A stretch of 36,919 nucleotides of DNA from a virus. The translations under genes and the position numbers were made by a program. The first letter of the stretch is position 1; each line of letters opens with the position of its first letter. A model generated the notes under the pieces. It ran no database searches, was not told the DNA's origin, and saw nothing but the letters and a program-made list of their open reading frames with translations. Positions 24,687 through 31,372 of the stretch are shown in pieces. The stretch lies in the IMG/VR virus record IMGVR_UViG_3300032240_000500, positions 1-36,919 of that record; one strand, given 5' to 3'.

Positions 24687-25538
24687 ATGACCGATCGCAG
24701 AATTCAGTACCACTCTGAAAGATATAACAGTGAAATTAACACAGACGTTTCTATGCTTTCAGAGCAAGAACAGAGCCTAGTTAAACTTGCACTAAACAAA
24801 GAATGGACCAACCCAAAGTTTAAATTGAAATGGTTTGTTGGACAAGCACAAATTACCCCGTTCGCTAAATTCCGCCAATGGCTACTGGAAATCAAAACCA
24901 AAGAAGAATCCATCGAAAACATGGAATATGAAATTGCCAAACACGAAGTTGAGTGTGAAAGATTTCAAAGACTACGTGATGAGGCTAGCGATGATTTAGA
25001 TAGAAAACTAGCAGAAATTGAGCTATGGAATAGACAACGTTTAAGCTATACCAGCAAACGTCGAATACAAGATTGGTATCTAGAAAGACAACACTTAATT
25101 GATCTTTGCAACGAATTTATGGCTTCCGAAGAAGCTAAACTGCCAGATGGTTCAGGAAGAACCTACATGGATGTTATGAACACCGCAGAAGAAGATGTCT
25201 ATGAAGCGCAGTATTGGACTAACAGATTGGCCAAGCAAGCGGCCTGCGATATGATTTTCTATGGTAGAATCAACAGCGGAAACATGGATGCCATCTTGAT
25301 GATGAATCCAGAACAGCAAGCAGAGACCATGGCATTGACTGTGAATTTTGCTACCAAGTTGCAAAGCTACCAACAACAACTACAGGTTAGTGCAGATGAT
25401 GCAGTGAGATCGTCACTGGGTATGGATATGAATTCGTTAACTACCCCTAAAGAAGAACCTGCTACACAAACATTATCAGTTGCTGATAATCAAAAGGAGA
25501 TTTTTGATGTATATAATTTACGAAACGATAGCCAGTAA
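24687..25538 (+). CDS. Helical, coiled-coil-rich protein of unknown function
   Basis: A 283-residue, highly charged and mostly helical protein. Residues about 65-150 are probable coiled coil (KEESIENMEYEIAKHEVE and RKLAEIELWNRQRLSY). The C-terminal 40 residues are polar and likely flexible. The N-terminus (RRIQYHSERYNSEI, then VSMLSEQEQSLVKLALNKEW) looks like a conserved phage protein but I cannot name a function. It has its own perfect late promoter and strong AAGGAG site, which marks it for separate regulation. Genes directly after fibre genes in T4-like phages often encode fibre assembly factors, so a chaperone role is possible, but this is inference from position. Confidence 0.75.
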   Translation: MTDRRIQYHSERYNSEINTDVSMLSEQEQSLVKLALNKEWTNPKFKLKWFVGQAQITPFAKFRQWLLEIKTKEESIENMEYEIAKHEVECERFQRLRDEASDDLDRKLAEIELWNRQRLSYTSKRRIQDWYLERQHLIDLCNEFMASEEAKLPDGSGRTYMDVMNTAEEDVYEAQYWTNRLAKQAACDMIFYGRINSGNMDAILMMNPEQQAETMALTVNFATKLQSYQQQLQVSADDAVRSSLGMDMNSLTTPKEEPATQTLSVADNQKEIFDVYNLRNDSQ

Positions 25539-26040
25539 CGATCCAAGGAGATCTCCTGGCATTAGAGACTTTGGCGCATTTTGGCACTATACAGTAGCCG
25601 AAGTTGCACCAGGCACACACGTTGATTGGCTTAAGGGTCAGGAAGTTTCAGAAGCTGTGGCCAAGGTATGGATCCTAGTGACTTCAGTTAACGGTGAAAT
25701 AACTGTGCTGAAATCAAAAGTAGATTCTTATGCAGAAATTATTCTGCCAAGCAGTGGCGGAAATACTGATTACTATAAAGAAACTTATTTCTTAACTGAT
25801 ACGGATAAAACTCTAGCAAAAAATTTCCTAGGAACAGTATTAAAGATAGAAGCTAAAAATAAACTTAGCACAGATGGAATGAAAAATCCTGCTGACACAT
25901 TAACTAGATTAAATCAGGTAATTGACAATACCCAAACGCTAAATGACATGCAGATGGTTATGAAAAATTATTTTGATGTTGATTGCAGTGCTTATACTGT
26001 AGGCCAACCAAAAAATCCAGCATTTACAGTAAACTGGTAA
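25507..26040 (+). CDS. Unknown protein coupled to the coiled-coil gene
   Basis: A 177-residue protein that I do not recognise. The ATG at 25507 is preferred over an in-frame ATG at 25480 because AGGAG at 25496-25500 fits it and the protein then starts MYIIYETIASND, a natural soluble N-terminus. It overlaps the end of the upstream gene by 32 bases in another frame, which implies translational coupling. The N-terminal half is beta-prone (FGAFWHYTVAEVAPGTHVDW, EVSEAVAKVWILVTSVNGEI), and the C-terminal half is helical with a DTLTRLNQVIDNTQTLNDMQ segment. No signal peptide or catalytic motif is evident. It is the last gene before the enzyme cassette. Confidence 0.7.
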   Translation: MYIIYETIASNDPRRSPGIRDFGAFWHYTVAEVAPGTHVDWLKGQEVSEAVAKVWILVTSVNGEITVLKSKVDSYAEIILPSSGGNTDYYKETYFLTDTDKTLAKNFLGTVLKIEAKNKLSTDGMKNPADTLTRLNQVIDNTQTLNDMQMVMKNYFDVDCSAYTVGQPKNPAFTVNW

Positions 26041-26060
26041 CATCACTTTAAAAGTTTAGA

Positions 26061-26094
26061 TAAAGGTGTTATACTAAGTAGTGTAACACCTTTA
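26061..26094 (+). terminator. Strong hairpin between structural genes and enzyme cassette
   Basis: A perfect 11-bp inverted repeat (TAAAGGTGTTA and TAACACCTTTA) encloses a 12-base loop. It lies between the last unknown gene and the U32-like gene, nine bases before that ATG. The tail after the stem is not T-rich, so it may attenuate or regulate rather than terminate. A weak sigma70-like promoter (TTTAAA at 26047-26052, TATACT at 26070-26075, 17-base spacing) overlaps it. No ribosome site is visible between the hairpin and the ATG. Confidence 0.5.
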
Positions 26095-26103
26095 CTTACG
26101 ACT

Positions 26104-27780
26104 ATGAGAAAAATATTCAGCGTTCCGTTAAACCCAAAATTAAATCAAGCACAATTTAAAGAATTCTGTGAATTTCTATTTCAATATAAAGATTATATTA
26201 GAGATGTCTACTTCACAAGTCGAATAAAGCCCTTTGTACAAGATGCAATGGGTGATGTTTTTCTTTTAGAAGAATATCACCTTAGTATTATAGAATCTGC
26301 CCTGTACATACAGAATGCACTAGGCATACCTGTTAGTGCTACATTTAACAATATTGAAGTTCCGGCAACACAGCAAAACTTAGATATCTTTATTTCTAAT
26401 TTCAAACCCCTATATGATGCCGGTGTACGAAATGCAACAATTCCTCATACCCATTGGATGGCCACTGGCCAGATCAAACGGGCATTTCCTGAATTGTATG
26501 TAAAAAATACAATCCTAAGAGAAGTACACTCGGCACAAGAAGTAGTAAATCTTGCAGGATATGGATTTGACTATGTTAACCTTGATCGTGATCTAATGCG
26601 AGATAAGGATGCATTACTGGCAATTAAAAAAGCTAAAGCATACATTAAAGAAACCATGGGCAAGGATATTGCCATCAGCCTATTGGCTAACGAAGGCTGT
26701 GTTGGCGGATGCAGCATGATGGTAGAACATTTTCAATTTAACAACAACAGATCAGTTAACAATCCGCAATACTTTAATGATCCAATAAGCCGAATTAGCT
26801 GTAAAAAATGGGAAGTAGATGATCCTGCAACATCACTAAAAACAGCTAACTTTCCACCGTGGCGAGCTGACTGGGATGAGTTTATTGATGAACTGGGCAT
26901 TGACAGTATCAAGATGCACGGCCGCGAGGCAATAAGTCGACTGTACGAAACCATGCAGATTATTAAAAATTATGCAGAAGGCAAAGAAATTTTATTTTCT
27001 GGGTTTGAACAATATCTAGAAGATACGAATCTTGTAGAAAAACCTATTAATATATGGCGTGAAAAAATTCGCAATTGCAAATTTGAATGTTGGGATTGCC
27101 AATACTGCGATAAAATCTACAACAAAAAATCAAACATGCATTACTCCGAGCTAGTTAAACATACTGCCCAAGCAATTGCAGATTCTGGTGTACCCACAGT
27201 TAGGTTAGGTGTTCCTGGACTAACCAGCCCTCGGGTAGAAACATTGTTAAATTCCTTGGCTCAGGGAATCAATACTTACTTAGAAGTAGGAGCAGCAATG
27301 GGCGCAACATTCTGCGCTACAATTAAAAACAATCCCATCCATGCTATTGCTGTTGACAACTGGAAACAAAATATTCAGCCTGTTAGATCTGCAGAACTAG
27401 GTACACTACCAGAAAATTCTGTTCAACAGTTTATTGAAAATGTTAAAAAACACAAGGGTCAAGCGACTGTAGATATTCTAAACGGAGATTTATTCTCAGC
27501 AGATGTTTCTAGATTTTCTACTAATATAGAAATGTTTTTCTATGACGGTCCTCACGACTTTGAAAGTACAAAACGTGCCGTGCTACACTACTATCCTGTG
27601 CTAGCAGATGAATGTATTATCATCTTCGATGATGCAAATTGGAAACCAGTTGTGGAAGGCGCACAGGCAGGCTTACAACAAGTAAATGCAACTATTGTAT
27701 TTGAAAAGATGATGCTTAATTCTTTAGAAAATCCTAACGAGTGGTGGAACGGTCTTTATATTGTGGTGATAAGAAAGTGA
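26104..27780 (+). CDS. U32-like iron-sulphur protein fused to a SAM-dependent methyltransferase
   Basis: A 558-residue two-domain protein. Residues 1 to about 345 resemble the U32 (YhbU/UbiU/RlhA) family: FSVPLNP at the start, VNLDRDLMRDKDALLAIKKA (158-177), ISLLANEGCVGGC (191-203) and IKMHGRE (269-275). Possible [4Fe-4S] ligands are C199, C203, C233 and members of C325/C329/C332/C335. U32 relatives hydroxylate RNA bases or ubiquinone precursors without O2, despite the old peptidase name. Residues about 385-558 look like a class I methyltransferase: YLEVGAAMGATF (392-403), IAVDNW, FFYDGPHDFESTKRAV (478-493) and IIIFDDANW. It lacks an obvious Shine-Dalgarno, starts a six-gene overlapping cassette, and probably modifies one substrate twice or feeds the downstream enzymes. 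Confidence 0.78.
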   Translation: MRKIFSVPLNPKLNQAQFKEFCEFLFQYKDYIRDVYFTSRIKPFVQDAMGDVFLLEEYHLSIIESALYIQNALGIPVSATFNNIEVPATQQNLDIFISNFKPLYDAGVRNATIPHTHWMATGQIKRAFPELYVKNTILREVHSAQEVVNLAGYGFDYVNLDRDLMRDKDALLAIKKAKAYIKETMGKDIAISLLANEGCVGGCSMMVEHFQFNNNRSVNNPQYFNDPISRISCKKWEVDDPATSLKTANFPPWRADWDEFIDELGIDSIKMHGREAISRLYETMQIIKNYAEGKEILFSGFEQYLEDTNLVEKPINIWREKIRNCKFECWDCQYCDKIYNKKSNMHYSELVKHTAQAIADSGVPTVRLGVPGLTSPRVETLLNSLAQGINTYLEVGAAMGATFCATIKNNPIHAIAVDNWKQNIQPVRSAELGTLPENSVQQFIENVKKHKGQATVDILNGDLFSADVSRFSTNIEMFFYDGPHDFESTKRAVLHYYPVLADECIIIFDDANWKPVVEGAQAGLQQVNATIVFEKMMLNSLENPNEWWNGLYIVVIRK

Positions 27781-28379
27781 TAGATAAAGTTTTCAGCGTT
27801 CCAGTATATCAAGATCTTGTTTCAAATAAATCAGCAATAGATCAAGAAATAGCCTTGGCGTTAACAAATTCAGAATTTGCCAATGTATGGCAACCTGATA
27901 ATGATACTGCAAATACCACATTCATACCCGGTAAACAGGCTAACATTCTAGCCAAACATCAATTAAAGGCCACTGTAATTGAAATTGTTAGACATGCCAA
28001 CGCATATCTAGAAGGCACCGGTCAGCCTTACAAGAAAAATTCCGTTAAAATTGATCAATCCTGGCTAAACACCTTTGAGGATAATCAATTAATTGGATTG
28101 CACGAACACGGATATCAGCCAAATACAATCAGCGGTGTTTATTATCATAAGGCTCCACAGAATTGCGGAAGGTTAATTCTTAAAAATCACAATCCATTTG
28201 TAGTGAGTTTTCCGCATCAGTCGCAGGAATTTTTTAACCTAGTAAATATTGAACCAGAAGAAGGACTAGTAGTATTCTTCCCAAGCTGGTTGATGCACAA
28301 AGTAGAACCAAACAAAACCAAAGAGACTCGTGTTTCTTTGTCTTTTAATATTTCTTTTGATTATACATTTTATGAATAG
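27777..28379 (+). CDS. 2-oxoglutarate/Fe(II)-dependent oxygenase
   Basis: A 200-residue protein of the short 2OG-Fe(II) oxygenase family common in T4-like phages. The GTG at 27777 is chosen because it overlaps the previous stop (GTGA) and gives the usual start IDKVFSVPVYQ. An ATG at 27741 lies inside the previous gene. Key features are LIGLHEHGYQPNTISGVYYH with H109 and H111, GRLILKN, and EEGLVVFFPSWLMHKVEPN with H174, then R185 in RVSLSFN. H174 and R185 fit the distal iron ligand and the 2-oxoglutarate-binding arginine; the proximal ligands are H109/H111, and no clear HxD carboxylate is visible. Such enzymes hydroxylate or desaturate small molecules or side chains; the substrate is unknown. 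Confidence 0.88.
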   Translation: MIDKVFSVPVYQDLVSNKSAIDQEIALALTNSEFANVWQPDNDTANTTFIPGKQANILAKHQLKATVIEIVRHANAYLEGTGQPYKKNSVKIDQSWLNTFEDNQLIGLHEHGYQPNTISGVYYHKAPQNCGRLILKNHNPFVVSFPHQSQEFFNLVNIEPEEGLVVFFPSWLMHKVEPNKTKETRVSLSFNISFDYTFYE

Positions 28380-29895
28380 AATACAAAAAATCACTATATT
28401 TGGCGGCGGAACTAGCGGATGGTTAACAGCAGCTTACCTAGCCAATAATGTAAAAATACCTGTTGAGATTACTCTAATTGAAGATACAAGTCTTGGGCCA
28501 ATAGGAGTAGGTGAAGGTACACAACCATTAACAGCACAATTCTTATATCAATGCGGCCTACATCCGCAACAATGGATGAAGCCGAGTAATGCAGCTTTTA
28601 AATTTGGAGTTGAATTAGTAGGTTGGAATGACGAACCTTATTTTGTTGACAACGATGCTATTCAAAGTTCTTTCGTTGCAGAAGGTGTCTATGCAAGCGA
28701 TTATTTTATTAGACGTCCTCATAAAGAATTTACAGATTTTCATCCAGCATACCAACTAGCCAAAGCTAATCTAAGTCCAAAAATGGTAGAACATCTAGAT
28801 GTTAATTTTGGATCAAATCTAGAAGCATTTGGTGCAGTCCATTTTTCAGCATATGAAATTTTAGACGCTCTTAAAAATCTCATAGGAGATAAAATCAAAC
28901 ATGTTGATACTAGAATTAAGAGTGTTGAAAAGGACATGTATGGAATCACAAAACTAATTGATGAATCAGGTACAGCTTACACCTCAGATCTGTTTATAGA
29001 TTGTAGTGGATTTAGTTCTATTCTTTTAGAAAAAACTCTAGGAGTTCCATTCACATCCTACGATAAATGGCTACCAAATGACCGTGCAGTAGTAATGCCT
29101 AAACAGTATACTGACCCAGAAAAAGAATGTTTTCCATATACTCGAGCAACTGCAATGACAGCCGGTTGGAGATTTACAATTCCTATCTACACTCGTATAG
29201 GCAACGGCTATGTTTACAGCAGTAAATTTATCTCTGATGAAGATGCAGAAAAAGAGCTACGTGAAGCAATAGGCGAATATGATGCCCCTGCAAAGTTTTT
29301 AAAAATGAAATGTGGGTACCATAAAGAGATTGCTGTAAAGAATGTAGTAGCAGTAGGACTTAGCGCAGGCTTTGTTGAGCCATTAGAAGCCACAGGTATT
29401 ACATTTACTACAGCCGTAGTTAAATCTATTGCTGACTTGTTAAATTTGAATAAAAATATTTGGAACAATCAGACTAGAGATTTGTTAAATGGCGGTTTCT
29501 ACGAAATGTCTATGGAAATTTTAGCCTTTGTTTGGGCACACTATCATTTTTCAACCAAGGCCGATACTCCATTCTGGCAAGAAATAAGACAACAACAAAT
29601 CAAAGATCTGCCTGAAGACGTACAAACTATTCTTAGTTTTTATTATCCGCAACCTGGACGATTCTTGTTTTTAAGGCCAAGTTCAATGTTCAACAATGCT
29701 CAATGGTTCAGTATGTTGCATGCCGGTGGCGCATATAAAGATATTGAAATTCCTCATAGACCCTATGAAACAGAATATATAAAATATTTTATTGATGTTC
29801 AAAATTATAGAGTCAAACAGGCAAAACTTAATTTTAAAAATCACTATAGATACCTAGACGATTGGTATAACAATAAACTGTTTGGAGAAAAATAA
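28372..29895 (+). CDS. Flavin-dependent halogenase (tryptophan halogenase family)
   Basis: A 507-residue protein of the tryptophan-halogenase family, which uses FADH2, O2 and halide to halogenate electron-rich carbons. ATG at 28372 is chosen over 28330 because the FAD-binding start should be near residue 10. Motifs: GGGTSGW (11-17), the family loop GVGEGTQPLT (45-54), NAAFKFGVEL with K77 aligning with the catalytic lysine of PrnA, W266-R-F-T-I-P271 in place of WxWxIP (second Trp is Phe), YVYSSKF, and GLSAGFVEPLEATGI (329-343) with E339 at the conserved glutamate. The start overlaps the oxygenase stop by eight bases. No flavin reductase is present, so FADH2 must come from the host. A viral halogenase (VirX1 of cyanophage Syn10) is known; substrate and preferred halide here are unknown. 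Confidence 0.9.
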   Translation: MNRIQKITIFGGGTSGWLTAAYLANNVKIPVEITLIEDTSLGPIGVGEGTQPLTAQFLYQCGLHPQQWMKPSNAAFKFGVELVGWNDEPYFVDNDAIQSSFVAEGVYASDYFIRRPHKEFTDFHPAYQLAKANLSPKMVEHLDVNFGSNLEAFGAVHFSAYEILDALKNLIGDKIKHVDTRIKSVEKDMYGITKLIDESGTAYTSDLFIDCSGFSSILLEKTLGVPFTSYDKWLPNDRAVVMPKQYTDPEKECFPYTRATAMTAGWRFTIPIYTRIGNGYVYSSKFISDEDAEKELREAIGEYDAPAKFLKMKCGYHKEIAVKNVVAVGLSAGFVEPLEATGITFTTAVVKSIADLLNLNKNIWNNQTRDLLNGGFYEMSMEILAFVWAHYHFSTKADTPFWQEIRQQQIKDLPEDVQTILSFYYPQPGRFLFLRPSSMFNNAQWFSMLHAGGAYKDIEIPHRPYETEYIKYFIDVQNYRVKQAKLNFKNHYRYLDDWYNNKLFGEK

Positions 29896-30308
29896 TGTTA
29901 GGTGAATTAAATGTAGGCGAGTATACTATATGGACTCAAGAAATCCGTCAAGTTAAAGATCCATATACTGCACGTAAACTTCAGAAAGATAGAAAAAAAT
30001 TAAAAATTTGGATGAATGCTCTATTGGCAAATAGAGATTTAATTGTATTTCACATACATGAAGGTGTAGAAACCATGAGTGTTTTAACAAAAAAACATGG
30101 AGGAGATGACTTAGCCGACGCTCCTATTAGTGCAGAGCAGATTGGCTACGATACATACCTTGTAGTTAATTACATAATGGCCAACGAGTGGCCAACCCTA
30201 AGACCTATAGCGATCCATGTAGACGACATAACTAAATTTATGTCTCGCTCGGGCGGCACAACTGAAATTAGTAATAAAATAAATTGGTTTGGTCATGGAC
30301 ACAATTGA
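29895..30308 (+). CDS. Unknown protein coupled to the halogenase
   Basis: A 137-residue protein I do not recognise. Its ATG shares a base with the halogenase stop (TAATG), so it is translationally coupled. The N-terminal third is a charged helix (DPYTARKLQKDRKKLKIWMN), followed by a strand and His-containing segment (LIVFHIHEGVETMSVLTKKH). The C-terminal part has PTLRPIAIHVDDITKFMSRS. It has no signal peptide, membrane helix or clear catalytic motif, although several His residues could bind metal. Tight coupling to an enzyme suggests an accessory or partner role in the same pathway; this is inference from arrangement. Confidence 0.72.
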   Translation: MLGELNVGEYTIWTQEIRQVKDPYTARKLQKDRKKLKIWMNALLANRDLIVFHIHEGVETMSVLTKKHGGDDLADAPISAEQIGYDTYLVVNYIMANEWPTLRPIAIHVDDITKFMSRSGGTTEISNKINWFGHGHN

Positions 30309-31026
30309 ATTCTTCACATCGGCACCCGGCCTATCGGAAATGTTTCCTATCATCTCTGCAAGCGAATGCAGAGCAGACTGGATGACAGCCGCTAAAAATG
30401 ACTATGTTCAAAATAAAGAACGTTTTTCAAAATCTAGAAGCACACATTTATTTCAATGTCCTGGAATTTTTGATCTAAACAATCACGGATTTATTGTTCC
30501 TCTATGGCACGATCTAATTATTAAAACAGACAGCAAGGAACGATTTACATGGACTATACCTTCCGGTGCATTAAATTCCTATAGAGGAAAAGATGTAGTA
30601 GGAACACACAAACCAGGACTTGACAAATTTATACCTAAACGTCCATGGAGTCTAAATCAAGTGGTAAAATTAGATACCCCTTGGAACATTGTTGCTCCAA
30701 AAGGAGTAAAATTTTTAATTATACCCTTGGCTTACCCCGATGATTTTACCTTTGAAAGTTGCATAGGTATATTGGATCCAGCTATCAGCACAGAAGTAAA
30801 CATACAATTATATTGGAATGTAATGCAAGGAGAAACACTGCTCAAAGCCGGTACGCCTCTTTGCCAACTAATACCGTTAACAGAAAAAAAGTATGAGCTG
30901 ATAGTTAGAGAAATGACAGCTAGTGATAAGTTCTGGCTTGAAAAACGTAACTTGTTTATGAGCATGTTCTTTCGAGGAAATAGAAATATCATAAAAGAAA
31001 TGTACCATAAGCATTTTAAAAAATGA
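30295..31026 (+). CDS. Conserved marine-phage protein of unknown function
   Basis: A 243-residue protein starting MDTIEFFTSAPGLSEMFPI. The second of two close ATGs (30295) is chosen because it gives the family-like start; 30289 is also possible. The pattern HLFQCPGIFDLNNHGFIVPL, then APKGVKFLIIPLAYP and GTPLCQLIPL, is one I recognise as a widespread hypothetical family in marine phages, often near oxygenases and other tailoring enzymes, though without an established activity. The body looks beta-rich with a short helical C-terminus. It overlaps the previous gene by 14 bases. The conserved CPGIFD and GTPLCQLIP lines suggest a defined active or binding site rather than a structural role; unproven. 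Confidence 0.78.
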   Translation: MDTIEFFTSAPGLSEMFPIISASECRADWMTAAKNDYVQNKERFSKSRSTHLFQCPGIFDLNNHGFIVPLWHDLIIKTDSKERFTWTIPSGALNSYRGKDVVGTHKPGLDKFIPKRPWSLNQVVKLDTPWNIVAPKGVKFLIIPLAYPDDFTFESCIGILDPAISTEVNIQLYWNVMQGETLLKAGTPLCQLIPLTEKKYELIVREMTASDKFWLEKRNLFMSMFFRGNRNIIKEMYHKHFKK

Positions 31027-31352
31027 ATTTTAAACCAACTCCGTTTTTAGGATTTTTTACACCGCAGGGCAGACTGTATTCTACATACGCCGAATTAAAA
31101 GAAATATTCGGCCGACCCTATTTTGGACCCGGTAGAGAAGCCAATCCGGCAATAGATAGGTCATTAAATAGAGTCAGCTGTCAATGGCGTATAAAATTCG
31201 AAGACAATACCATTGCTATAATACACGACGATCGTCAAAAAGACACAAACCTAGGTTTTTATCAATGGTTTATTTCTGGAGACTCAGGAAGAGCTGCAAT
31301 TTTAGTTAAAGAGATAGTAGAAAGTCATCGCAAAAATAAGGTAAATACTTGA
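31023..31352 (+). CDS. Small conserved phage protein, last gene of the enzyme cassette
   Basis: A 109-residue protein whose ATG overlaps the previous stop (ATGA). The line TYAELKEIFGRPYFGPGREA followed by VSCQWRIKFEDNTIAIIHDD and FYQWFISGDSGRAAILVKEI resembles a small hypothetical family of T4-like marine phages whose members often modify or accompany other phage proteins, but no function is known to me. The fold appears alpha/beta with a Trp-rich C-terminal half. There is no membrane or export signal. As the last overlapping gene it belongs to the same transcript as the halogenase; the following structural gene has its own start signals. Confidence 0.75.
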   Translation: MNFKPTPFLGFFTPQGRLYSTYAELKEIFGRPYFGPGREANPAIDRSLNRVSCQWRIKFEDNTIAIIHDDRQKDTNLGFYQWFISGDSGRAAILVKEIVESHRKNKVNT

Positions 31353-31367
31353 TAATTTATTATTGAG
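31340..31367 (+). promoter_or_regulatory. Possible late promoter with adjoining hairpin before structural gene
   Basis: GGTAAATA (31340-31347) matches the late consensus at 6 of 8 positions. It is followed by a hairpin CTTGATAA/TTATTGAG with loop TTTA (31348-31367), which includes two G-U pairs. The right arm holds the only ribosome-site-like bases (GAG) before the ATG at 31373. A start near 31353 would remove most of the left arm. The match is weak. Confidence 0.3.
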
Positions 31368-31372
31368 CTACC

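Noticed and set aside
27076-27108. CX3CX2C (C325-C329-C332), the radical SAM spacing
   Set aside because: It lies at the end of the U32-like domain rather than at the start of a radical SAM barrel, and other U32 lines are present. It is better read as part of the U32-type cysteine set.
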